Notes under the pieces: model-generated
Seen by the model: only the letters and a program-made list of their open reading frames with translations
Databases searched by the model: none
What the model was told of the DNA's origin: nothing
Part shown: positions 8,601 to 16,046 of the stretch, piece by piece
How the letters are laid out: the number at the start of each line of letters is the position of its first letter
How positions within the stretch are numbered: position 1 is the first letter of the stretch
Assembly (NCBI GenBank): GCA_016795365.1
Contig: JAEUHN010000049.1
Location: 1 to 57,663 of the forward strand
Length of the DNA: 57,663 nucleotides
From: Verrucomicrobiaceae bacterium
GTDB taxonomy: Bacteria; Verrucomicrobiota; Verrucomicrobiia; Verrucomicrobiales; Verrucomicrobiaceae
Reading direction: 5' to 3'
Position numbers and translations under genes: made by a program

Positions 8601-8770
8601 CCTTCAACAATGCCACTGCGGGCGTCATCATCGGAGGTCAGACGATGTCGCTGCTGCTCACTCTGCTCGCGACGCCGGTGTTCTACTCCTTGTTCGATGA
8701 CATCATCAACTTCTTCAAACGCAAGCCCGCGCCCGAGGTTGAAGTCGAAGCTCTCAGCCAGCCTGCTTGA
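5660..8770 (+). CDS. RND-family inner-membrane efflux pump (AcrB/MexF class)
   Basis: At 1036 residues this is full length for a hydrophobe/amphiphile efflux (HAE1) or closely related RND transporter. The N-terminus (SVRRPVFATVLVLVFVVVGL) is TM1, followed by the porter domain, and TM4 carries the proton-relay Asp pair in GIVIDDAIIVVENI (D400, D401). The second half repeats the pattern, with TM segments around FAMAFIFMYLILAAQFESW. It would exchange protons for drugs or other amphiphiles as a homotrimer with the adaptor and channel encoded on either side. It sits 12 nt after the adaptor and 5 nt before the channel gene. Confidence 0.95.
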   Translation: MQWLAAISVRRPVFATVLVLVFVVVGLLGYTRLPVDRFPKVDFPTVMVVTRLAGATPKEIETEITDKVEEAVNTVSGIDELRSTSTEGISQVLISFNLDKKVDVAAQEVRDRVNRILSQLPEDIDTPIVEKLDPDAEPIMSVSLVAEKPVREISEYADKVLRRQLESVAGVGQVTLLGARKRQINIWLDPVRLKAFNLSAPDVERALRQQNVQIPAGNVKNAAYESGLRVLGKAENIDDINRLVVRENDGRLVRLSDVGRVEDGAEDLQTVARRNGQPTVTLSIRKQSGENTIAVVDAVKDRIADLSKTLPASYKVEIVRDNSLVIRTSTHAVKEHLVLGSIFAALVVLFFLGNGRATIISALAIPTSIIASFGVMWVGNVTLNSISLVALALAVGIVIDDAIIVVENIFRYIEEKKQKPFDAAVNGTKEIGLAVMATTLSLLAVFVPVAFLSGIVGKFLSSFGLTMAFAIVVSLLVSFTLAPTLSARMLKVTKPNFLERWMSGLVNIFYRPIEAIYMVLLRFSMRHRWVIVIACIGALYSVGPMIGKVQKALLPPAEESEFLVNMRTPEGTTLAATDLVAERVAREIRKVAGVEYTLLTIGDNDQRTPNKAGIYVRLIDPAKRVENQQQIMDRVRKEVVAHYPPELRMTVLQVPPFSTGQSSATVQYIIGGPDLDRINKAAEAALVEVRKIPGIRDVDSTLITGKPELVARVERSTAGQMGVNIADLSSALRLLVGGADVSTYNEGGEQYDIHLRAEEPYRNSQEALSMLSVPSAKNGPVALSNLVTMEPREGPSEINRANRRRQVTIMANPAPGFGEAQIVEAIDAIVQKQGLGPEYMTGPTGRSKELKKAGIAFMTAFAMAFIFMYLILAAQFESWIHPFTILLALPLTLPFALLSLLLFGQSLNIFSQLGILVLFGMVKKNGILQIDHTNQLRAKGMSRLDAILQANKDRLRPILMTTAAFVAGMIPLMYAKGVGAAFNNATAGVIIGGQTMSLLLTLLATPVFYSLFDDIINFFKRKPAPEVEVEALSQPA

Positions 8771-8775
8771 TTCCC

Positions 8776-10167
8776 ATGAAGACTCTGCCTTTTGCCCTCT
8801 CGATTCTTGCGCTCGCCTCCTGCACGGTGGGTCCCAATCATGTGAAGCCGGATGTGTCGGACATCACGCCTGCGAAGTGGAAATGGAAGTCCGCCGAGCC
8901 TCGTGATGAGGCGCCGAAAGGGGAGTGGTGGACCGTCTTCAAAGATCGCGAACTCAATCGATTCGAAGCTCTCGCCGTCGCGAACAACAACGATCTCCGC
9001 GCGGCGATGGCGCGGCTCGATCAAGCGATGGCGACGATTCGTGTCAGTTCTGCAGCGCTGTCCCCTCAGGTCAATGGCGCGCTTGCCGCGCAGCGCGAAC
9101 GCACTTCTGGTAATCCTCCATCACCGGTGCCCATCGCGATCCCCTCGGCACAGATCAACAGCTTCAACGTTCCTTTGCAGCTCAGTTACGAACTCGATCT
9201 CTGGGGACGTATCCGCCGCAGCATCGAGTCCGCACGTGCTCAGGCCGAGGGAACCACGGCGGACTACCAGACGGTGTTGCTATCGCTCACGGGCGAGGTG
9301 GCTTCCGTGTATTTCCAGCTCTGCGCGCTGGATGCGGAACTCGCCGCCTTGCAGCGCACGCTCGACTCACGCGAGAAGAGCACAGGCATCATTGAGCAGC
9401 GGTTCAAAGCGGGGGTCCTGCCTGAAGTTGATGCCGCGCGTGCTCGCAGCGAACTCGCCACCACGAAAGCCGAGATCGCTGATGTGAAACGTCAGCGCGA
9501 AGAACTCGTGTCCGGCCTCGCCTTGCTCTGCGGCCAGCCTGCCAGCACCTTCACCGTCGCTGCACGAACGGTGAGTGATCATGTGCCTACGATTCCCTCG
9601 GGCATTCCATCATCCTTGCTGGAGCGTCGTCCCGACATCGCCAGCGCCGAGCGCAAGGTGGCTTCTCGCAGCGCACAGATCGGCGCGGAGGTCGCTGGCT
9701 ACTTCCCGGCGATTTCGCTCACCGGTCAGGGCGGCTACTTGAGCAAAGATACCAGCAGCCTCTTCACGGCCGACACACGCGTGTGGTCCTTCGGTCCCAG
9801 TGTGAGTGTGCCGGTGACAGGCCTCTTCATCACCAAGGCGAAGGTCGAGCGCGCCAAGTCTGCGCATCAGGAGTCCATCGCCGACTATCGGCAGGCGGTG
9901 CTCACAGCCATCAAGGACGTGGAGACTTCGTTGACGCAGATCCATTATCGCCAGGAACAGATGACGGCTCAAGGCGATGCCGTGACGGCTGCTCAGCGCG
10001 CCACCGAACTCGTTCGCAGCCGCTACGAAGGCGGCACCGTCAGCTATCTCGAACTTCTTGATGCTGAGCGCACGAGCCTTGCCCTCGAACGCCAGACCTC
10101 ACAGATCAAAGCTCAGCGTCTCATCGCCACGGTGCGATTGATCAAGGCGCTTGGTGGTCGTTGGTGA
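8776..10167 (+). CDS. Outer-membrane efflux factor, TolC/OprM (NodT) family lipoprotein
   Basis: This 463-residue protein starts with a lipoprotein signal (lipobox LASC, Cys16, then TVGPNHVKPD typical of NodT/OprM proteins). It contains the two OEP repeats, each with long helices such as NNDLRAAMARLDQAMATIRV and the matching LLERRPDIASAERKVASRSA, and a terminal TLALERQTSQ-like helix. It forms the trimeric outer-membrane channel for the pump. The ATG at 8776 is used because the alternative upstream TTG overlaps the pump stop. The operon order regulator-adaptor-pump-channel is complete. Confidence 0.93.
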   Translation: MKTLPFALSILALASCTVGPNHVKPDVSDITPAKWKWKSAEPRDEAPKGEWWTVFKDRELNRFEALAVANNNDLRAAMARLDQAMATIRVSSAALSPQVNGALAAQRERTSGNPPSPVPIAIPSAQINSFNVPLQLSYELDLWGRIRRSIESARAQAEGTTADYQTVLLSLTGEVASVYFQLCALDAELAALQRTLDSREKSTGIIEQRFKAGVLPEVDAARARSELATTKAEIADVKRQREELVSGLALLCGQPASTFTVAARTVSDHVPTIPSGIPSSLLERRPDIASAERKVASRSAQIGAEVAGYFPAISLTGQGGYLSKDTSSLFTADTRVWSFGPSVSVPVTGLFITKAKVERAKSAHQESIADYRQAVLTAIKDVETSLTQIHYRQEQMTAQGDAVTAAQRATELVRSRYEGGTVSYLELLDAERTSLALERQTSQIKAQRLIATVRLIKALGGRW

Positions 10168-10198
10168 TGTGTGACCTGTTAGGTGAGCTGAGGCAGGT

Positions 10199-10582
10199 TC
10201 AGTGCTCATCATACGGCAGCTCGTCCGGTGAGACGCCAACGTAGTCGGGAGCGGGATCATCTTGGAACTGGACGGCTGCGATGGTGGACAGTCCTGCGAG
10301 GCAGGCTTTGAGGACTCGATGCATGCCGTCCATCACCCGGCCATCGGATGATAAAATGATGGGATAACTCAGATTAGCAGCGGTGATCAAGGCGGCGTGT
10401 TCCATGACGGCACGGCATGTGGCGGACTCGCCAGTGGAAAACCAGTAGGGCTGATCGATCTCGCGGATGGCGGTCAGCGGGACTTCAATGGGAGATAGGT
10501 CTTGGCTGAGGCTGATGAGGCGGTCCACGTCCCAGGCGAGCAGTCCCCGCGCTGAGGGACGAAAGTGATACTGCTTTCTCAT
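10199..10582 (-). CDS. Small ParB-like domain protein
   Basis: This 127-residue protein contains PIILSSDGRVMDGMHRVLKA (about residues 74-93), which resembles the conserved G-R-x-DG-x-HR segment of ParB/sulfiredoxin-like domains. The N-terminus (MRKQYHFRPSARGLLAWDVD) and acidic C-terminus match a conserved hypothetical family I recall as found in scattered bacteria. ParB-like folds can bind or cleave nucleic acid or hydrolyse CTP, but nothing here fixes a function. It is separate from the RND operon and convergent with it, and lies 31 nt downstream of the histidine kinase gene on the same strand. Confidence 0.6.
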   Translation of the reverse strand: MRKQYHFRPSARGLLAWDVDRLISLSQDLSPIEVPLTAIREIDQPYWFSTGESATCRAVMEHAALITAANLSYPIILSSDGRVMDGMHRVLKACLAGLSTIAAVQFQDDPAPDYVGVSPDELPYDEH

Positions 10583-10613
10583 GGCGCGCGATCAGGGCAC
10601 TGCGGGAGCGGCA

Positions 10614-12869
10614 TCAATCCTGCGTCGGTTTTTCAAAGGGCTCGCTCTGAACGGGAAGATGCACGGTGAACGTGGTGCCGAAGCCTTTTTGCGATTCAAT
10701 GGCGACACGTCCGTTGTGCAGTTCGACACAGTGCTTCACCAGCAGCAGTCCCAGGCCTGTGCCTGGCGTGTCGCCGACATTCGATGCGCGATGGAAGGCC
10801 TCGAAGAGCCGGGCTTGATCGGCGGGAGGGATGCCGATCCCACGGTCTTTCACAATCAAAGTGACCTCATCTGCTTCACGTCGCAGACTGAACTCCACTG
10901 GCGACGACTCGGGGGAATACTTCACCGCATTTGAGAGGAGGTTGCCAATGATGTGGCGAAGCAGGGACTCATCCATCAGGAGCCCCTTGAAGTCGCCTTC
11001 GGTCGTGAGGTTGATCGGGCAGCGGTTGTGCGATGCCGCGAGAGATTCATCTACCAGCCGTCGGCAGACATCCGGAAGGTTGAGCAGCATCGGATGCCAG
11101 CTGAGCTTGCCGGCTTCAGCCTTGCCCAGCAGGAGCACTTGCTCCATCAGGCCGGACATCTGCAGGGTGGAGGAGAAGATGTCTTCGAGGAGTTCCGTGT
11201 TCTTCTCAGGCGTGATGCGCGACCCAAAGTGGCGCAGCAATTCGACAGCACTCATGGTGACGCCCAGCGGGGTGCGGAACTCGTGCGACACCAGCGAGAC
11301 GAAGCGGCTCTTGAGTTCGTTGAGTTCACGCTCCTGCGACAAGGCACGGGCAAGATCATCCTTCGCGGCTGCGAGTTCCGCTGTGCGTTCAGCGACGCGT
11401 GTTTCGAGGCTCGCATTCAGTTCCCGGACAATTTTGCGCGAGCGCCGCAGCATGAGCGCCCAGCCCGCGAGCATGAGGGCCACGATCACGGTAATACCCA
11501 GGCCGGTCCACAAACGACGGGTGACCACATCGGTCGCGACGCCTTGCGATTCCAGATCGTCGGGCGAGGGCACCCACAGCCGGACCTCGGGGAAGTGTGG
11601 TGCTCCCGTCACCACACCATGAATGCGAAGAAGATGATCACGCTGGAGGTGATTCAAGACACCTCGCGAGGTGGCGTCGAGGGAGGCGGTGATCTTGTGG
11701 TCGTCAGCTCCCAATCGCATCGTCGTGCGCCATCGACCGGGAGCGACGAGCACATCGTCCAGAGACAGCAATTGGCCCTCAACCTCCACGAGATCGTGAA
11801 CGTGGTTTCCTTCAAGGATGCTCGCGATGGTGGAAGGCGTTGGAGCTGGGGGTGGTCCCGAGCGGATCACCCGCACCACTCCGAAATCGAGATGCACACC
11901 GGGTTTGACTCGGCCAGGAATGCCCACCACTTCCAGGACATCGCCGGGCTTGCAGACAGGCATGATGATCGGTGTGGAGAAACGACCGCTTTTGTCCTCA
12001 TCAATCGGGTGGAGCATGTAGAAGGAGAAGGCCCCGCCGTCATCTCCCCGAGCGTAATACACATTGCCTTGCGTGGCTCCCAGCAGGGTGCCCGAGAGTT
12101 TGATTCGTTCGGGCTTGGCCACGCCGGATTTGATCAGAGCACCAACTGTGGTGGCCGGTGCATCCATCGGTTCCACAACGCCCGTTTTAATCACTGTGAC
12201 CTGGGTAGAAGAAGGGGTCACCAAGCAAAAGAAATTGCTGCCAGGCAGGTAGGCGCGATTGACACCACTGACGCGCACGCGTCCTCCGATCCAGTCGCGT
12301 GGCACGGCATCGCGCGGCCAGTCGCGCACCAGCACATTGCAGGAAGCTGATCCTGAAGACAGCTGAATGGTGAAGAGCGACATGGATGATCGCACCTGGA
12401 GCACGGTGCCCTCCACGCTCACCCATTGATCGAGGTGCTTGAACAGAGATGCATCTTTGACGTTCACCGGCTTGGCTTCCGGCAGCTTTCCGGGGCCGAT
12501 CACCGCGAGTTTGCCTATCTTCACCCGGGTGCGTTTCCGCTCGAAGAAGGGCTCTGAAAACACGGTGCCCTCGATCTCTACCTCGGAGCCCCAGGTGGGA
12601 GCGGGATTGCCACTCACCACCGCGATCGAGAGGCAGGCATCGCCATCGTGCAGGGTGAACTCATCACCTCGCGCGGACACATCCATCACGACACCACGCA
12701 AGCGGGCCATCTTGGTCTCGGTCGCCGCGACATCGTCTGCCAGCGCGAGCACTGCTTTGACCTGCGTCAGCGCGGGCTCTGAGGTTTGAGCCTGCAGCCC
12801 CTGAATGCACAGGCTTGCCAGCACTAAGAGCAGCAGGAGAGAAGACCGACGGAGTGAATAGCAGGCCAT
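10614..12869 (-). CDS. Orphan sensor histidine kinase with OB-like periplasmic repeats
   Basis: The 751-residue protein has a signal peptide (MACYSLRRSSLLLLLVLASL) and about 420 periplasmic residues built of roughly four OB-like beta repeats (for example LRGVVMDVSARGDEFTLHDG and SVEGTVLQVRSSMSLFTIQL). A transmembrane helix (about 452-472) and a short coiled coil follow, then HisKA with phospho-acceptor His529 in LVSHEFRTP and a HATPase domain with N-box NLLSNAVKYS and G-boxes DRGIGIP and GTGLGLLL. It should autophosphorylate in response to a periplasmic signal. No response regulator is adjacent. The ATG at 12869 is chosen from the signal peptide. Confidence 0.9.
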   Translation of the reverse strand: MACYSLRRSSLLLLLVLASLCIQGLQAQTSEPALTQVKAVLALADDVAATETKMARLRGVVMDVSARGDEFTLHDGDACLSIAVVSGNPAPTWGSEVEIEGTVFSEPFFERKRTRVKIGKLAVIGPGKLPEAKPVNVKDASLFKHLDQWVSVEGTVLQVRSSMSLFTIQLSSGSASCNVLVRDWPRDAVPRDWIGGRVRVSGVNRAYLPGSNFFCLVTPSSTQVTVIKTGVVEPMDAPATTVGALIKSGVAKPERIKLSGTLLGATQGNVYYARGDDGGAFSFYMLHPIDEDKSGRFSTPIIMPVCKPGDVLEVVGIPGRVKPGVHLDFGVVRVIRSGPPPAPTPSTIASILEGNHVHDLVEVEGQLLSLDDVLVAPGRWRTTMRLGADDHKITASLDATSRGVLNHLQRDHLLRIHGVVTGAPHFPEVRLWVPSPDDLESQGVATDVVTRRLWTGLGITVIVALMLAGWALMLRRSRKIVRELNASLETRVAERTAELAAAKDDLARALSQERELNELKSRFVSLVSHEFRTPLGVTMSAVELLRHFGSRITPEKNTELLEDIFSSTLQMSGLMEQVLLLGKAEAGKLSWHPMLLNLPDVCRRLVDESLAASHNRCPINLTTEGDFKGLLMDESLLRHIIGNLLSNAVKYSPESSPVEFSLRREADEVTLIVKDRGIGIPPADQARLFEAFHRASNVGDTPGTGLGLLLVKHCVELHNGRVAIESQKGFGTTFTVHLPVQSEPFEKPTQD

Positions 12870-13109
12870 GGGGAGAATGGGTGAGATGCCACGGCCTTCT
12901 AGTAGTGAAGGCCCGTTCGACGTCCCTATCGGAACTCGAATCCTCGCGGGATGCAACCGCCTTGCTCCTGGACGATGGGCAAACGGGGCGATCCTGGAAA
13001 AGGTGGCATTCCTTCACCTTAACGGCACCGAAGGCCTGACGGCGAGTTCACTGCAAGACCGCACCAGATCGCTGCAAACTGTGCGGCGCAGCGACGTTCA
13101 AGCCCACGC

Positions 13110-14750
13110 ATGATTCGATCCATCGCTCTGCTTTGCCTTGCCCTGACTTCGTCGCTCCTCGCGGCGGAGAAGAAACCCAACATCCTGTTCTTCTTCGCCG
13201 ATGACTGGGGCCGATATGCCAGCGCTTATGCGGGTCTGGATGGGCGCCCCAATGCGAACGACATCGTGAAGACGCCAAACGTGGACCGCATCGCGAAGAA
13301 TGGCGTGCTGTTCCGCAATGCCTTCGTCAATGCGCCCTCCTGCACACCCTGCCGCAGCTCGCTGACGAGCGGTCGATACTTTTTCAATACGGGCCGTGGT
13401 GCGATCCTGAATGGCGCGGTGTGGGACAGCTCGATCCCCACGTGGCCGCTGCTGTTGCGCGACGCGGGTTATCACATTGGCAAGACGTGGAAGGTGTGGA
13501 GTCCCGGCTCACCCGGTGATGCACCGTTCGGTGGCCAGCAGTATGCTCATGATCAGACGGGCAATCGCTTCTCCAACTTCTCCGAGGAAGTCACCAAACT
13601 CGTGGCCAAGGGCATGAGCGTCGATGCGGCGAAGGAGGATCTGTATGGCGATGTGAGGAAGAACTTCGACCACTTTCTCGCAGCCTGGGCCAAGGAAAAG
13701 GACAAGCCTTTCTGTTACTGGTTCGGCGCGACCAACACTCATCGCCTGTGGCAAAAGGGCAGTGGCAAGGCACTGTGGGGCATCGAGCCCGATTCGCTGG
13801 AAGGCCGGATGCCATCGTTTCTGCCCGATGTGCCGGAAGTGCGCGAGGACTTCGCCGACATGCTGGGCGAGGCGCAGGCCTGGGATCATGCGCTGGGCAT
13901 CATCATGGACAAGCTGCAAGCGATGGGCGAGCTCGAGAACACGGTCATCGTCGCCAGTGGTGATCACGGCGCGCCGGGCTTTCCTTCCGGCAAGTGCAAT
14001 CTGTCTTCCTTCGGCACGGGCGTGACGCTGGCAATCTCGTATCCCGGGGGCAAGGGCGGCCGCGTGGTGGATGACTTCGTGTCGCTTCCCGATCTGTGCC
14101 CCACGTTCCTCGAGATCGGCGGAGCACCCTTGCCGCCAAACCTCAACAGCCGAAGCCTCGTCCCGATCCTGAAGTCCGATCAATCGGGCCTCATTGACTC
14201 CACTCGCAGCTGGGTGATCAGCGGTCGCGAGCGGCACGTCGCTGGCGCGCGTGAGGGCAATCTTACGTATCCTCAGCGGGCGCTGCGCACTCAGGACTTC
14301 CTGCTGGTGCGCAACTTCAAAGCCGACCGCTGGCCCATGGGCGCGCCGTTCAATGTGACGGAGACGAGCACACCATCACATGACGAAATCGCGCACAACA
14401 CGCACGTTGCCTTCCCAGACATGGATGCCAGCGAGACCAAGGCCTGGCTGATCGAGCATCGCAACGATCCCAAGTGGCGTTGGCACTATGACTTCGCCTT
14501 CGCGAAACGCCCGGAGTTCGAACTCTATGATTTGAAGAAGGACCCGGACGAGAAGAACAACGTGGCCGCCGATCCTGCCTACTCGGAGATCAAATCGAAG
14601 CTGACCGAACAACTCATGAAGATCCTCAACGATGCAGGCGACCCGCGCGTGACTGGTGATGGCCTCACTTTCGAAAAGCCTCCGTTCATCGGCCCCGATG
14701 ACACTCCGAGAGGCAAGGGCAAAGGCAAAGGGAAGGGCAAGGCGAAGTAA
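13110..14750 (+). CDS. Secreted type I sulfatase
   Basis: This 546-residue sulfatase has a signal peptide (cleavage near LLAA, residue 19), the N-terminal metal-binding pair in NILFFFADDWG (D31, D32) and the formylglycine motif CTPCR (Cys78) with downstream SSLTSGR. Cys-type sulfatases need oxidation of this Cys by a formylglycine-generating enzyme or anaerobic maturase. It would desulfate a polysaccharide or small substrate outside the cytoplasm. The C-terminus is unusual: a run of Lys-Gly dipeptides (about residues 536-546) encoded by near-perfect GGCAAG-type hexamers. Convergent with the FG-GAP protein gene, 34 nt apart. Confidence 0.93.
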   Translation: MIRSIALLCLALTSSLLAAEKKPNILFFFADDWGRYASAYAGLDGRPNANDIVKTPNVDRIAKNGVLFRNAFVNAPSCTPCRSSLTSGRYFFNTGRGAILNGAVWDSSIPTWPLLLRDAGYHIGKTWKVWSPGSPGDAPFGGQQYAHDQTGNRFSNFSEEVTKLVAKGMSVDAAKEDLYGDVRKNFDHFLAAWAKEKDKPFCYWFGATNTHRLWQKGSGKALWGIEPDSLEGRMPSFLPDVPEVREDFADMLGEAQAWDHALGIIMDKLQAMGELENTVIVASGDHGAPGFPSGKCNLSSFGTGVTLAISYPGGKGGRVVDDFVSLPDLCPTFLEIGGAPLPPNLNSRSLVPILKSDQSGLIDSTRSWVISGRERHVAGAREGNLTYPQRALRTQDFLLVRNFKADRWPMGAPFNVTETSTPSHDEIAHNTHVAFPDMDASETKAWLIEHRNDPKWRWHYDFAFAKRPEFELYDLKKDPDEKNNVAADPAYSEIKSKLTEQLMKILNDAGDPRVTGDGLTFEKPPFIGPDDTPRGKGKGKGKGKAK

Positions 14751-14784
14751 GCGTCACAGTGTCATCGTCGCACGGGGAGCTGAG

Positions 14785-15963
14785 TTACTGGCGCTGGTTC
14801 CAGTAGATCTTCACGTTCTTCGTGCGACGACCGGCACCGACGATGTCCGGTTTCTTGTCGCCGTCGAGATCCGCGACCACCGCGTCCTCGCAGGCCATGC
14901 CATTGTCATCAATGAGCGTCTGCTGCCAGCCAGTGCCATCTTCCTTGGTCGTGCGGAAGAGCTTCACTCCGACGCGTGGACCGACTTGATTCATTGAGCG
15001 CCAGCCGACGACGATCTGGCGATTGCCAATGCCGAGCAAGTCATGACAGGCGAGCGCGTGACCATCGACCAGCTTGTCGTCCAGCACGGTGCGCTTCCAT
15101 TCCTTGTCCTTCGGGCCTTCGGGCGGTGGCGTGTAAATGCAGAGCTGCGTGCCGTGCATCGGTTCGATGGTGGCGACGTAGGGCGAGCCGTTGGCGAAGA
15201 CACCCCAGCGCACTTCACCCGCGCCCTTGAGGTCCGCATTGTCCGCGGGATGCCGCGCAATCCATTGCTGATGCCAGCCGTCGCTGGTCGGTGAGAGTCT
15301 GACGACGCCCTCGCGACCGCAGAGCAGCAGCGTCTCGGCTTCATTCGTCGTCGTGGGCACGATGTCCAGGTTGTGAGTCATGTGCATCGTGTCACACACC
15401 ACGCTGGTCTTCCATTCAGCCTTCGGATTCTGCGGCTTGTGATAGGCCAGCACACGCACTCCCACGCCTTCGCCGTTCTTGTTGCCACGGCCATGCAGCG
15501 GCGCAACGACGAGCGAGTAATTGCCATCAAGGCCGCGCACCCACTTCATGCGATGCACCGTGGGCTCGTGCGTCAGCTTCACGGGCTCCCACTTCTGTGT
15601 GCGGTCCGCGGGCGGGATGAGATAAAACACGGCACCGCTGTTCTCGGTGTCGCCTGGGTTCCATTCGGCACCCACCGCGACCTCGCACTTGCCATCACCG
15701 TCGATGTCCCGCGCGGCGATGCAGACGTGATCTTTCACGGTCAATGACTCCGCAATGACGTGCTTCGTCCAAGCCGGATTCTCATACCAGACGATCAGCT
15801 TCTTGTCCGCGAGCAGGATGTCCGTCTTGCCGTCGCCGTTCACATCAGCGAGCGCGAGGCCGTAGCCGATCTCCACCTTGTCATCGATGAGCTGTTCCTT
15901 GAAGGCTGGCATCTGCGCGAGAAGCGCGAGCGGAAGAATGGTGAGAGCGAGGATGAGTTTCAT
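14785..15963 (-). CDS. Secreted FG-GAP/VCBS-repeat protein
   Basis: This 392-residue protein has a signal peptide (MKLILALTILPLALLA) and repeated calcium-binding blade motifs: DVNGDGKTDILLAD (about residues 40-53), DIDGDGKCEVAVG, a central set, and DLDGDKKPDIVGAG near the C-terminus. Such repeats form seven-bladed beta-propellers used in adhesion or as scaffolds, abundant in Verrucomicrobia and Planctomycetes. No catalytic residues are evident. The ATG at 15963 is set by the signal peptide; longer upstream starts read into non-coding sequence. Confidence 0.85.
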   Translation of the reverse strand: MKLILALTILPLALLAQMPAFKEQLIDDKVEIGYGLALADVNGDGKTDILLADKKLIVWYENPAWTKHVIAESLTVKDHVCIAARDIDGDGKCEVAVGAEWNPGDTENSGAVFYLIPPADRTQKWEPVKLTHEPTVHRMKWVRGLDGNYSLVVAPLHGRGNKNGEGVGVRVLAYHKPQNPKAEWKTSVVCDTMHMTHNLDIVPTTTNEAETLLLCGREGVVRLSPTSDGWHQQWIARHPADNADLKGAGEVRWGVFANGSPYVATIEPMHGTQLCIYTPPPEGPKDKEWKRTVLDDKLVDGHALACHDLLGIGNRQIVVGWRSMNQVGPRVGVKLFRTTKEDGTGWQQTLIDDNGMACEDAVVADLDGDKKPDIVGAGRRTKNVKIYWNQRQ

Positions 15964-16046
15964 GAGCGGAGGAGGGGATGGTGATCCTACGCTCGTCGCG
16001 AAGCAACTCTTTGCCCAATGGCGGAGCTGCGTGTTGAGTAGCATGC

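Noticed and set aside
10953..12350. 465-codon plus-strand ORF opposite the histidine kinase
   Set aside because: Composition is His/Arg/Gly-rich without domains, and the opposite strand has an intact kinase.
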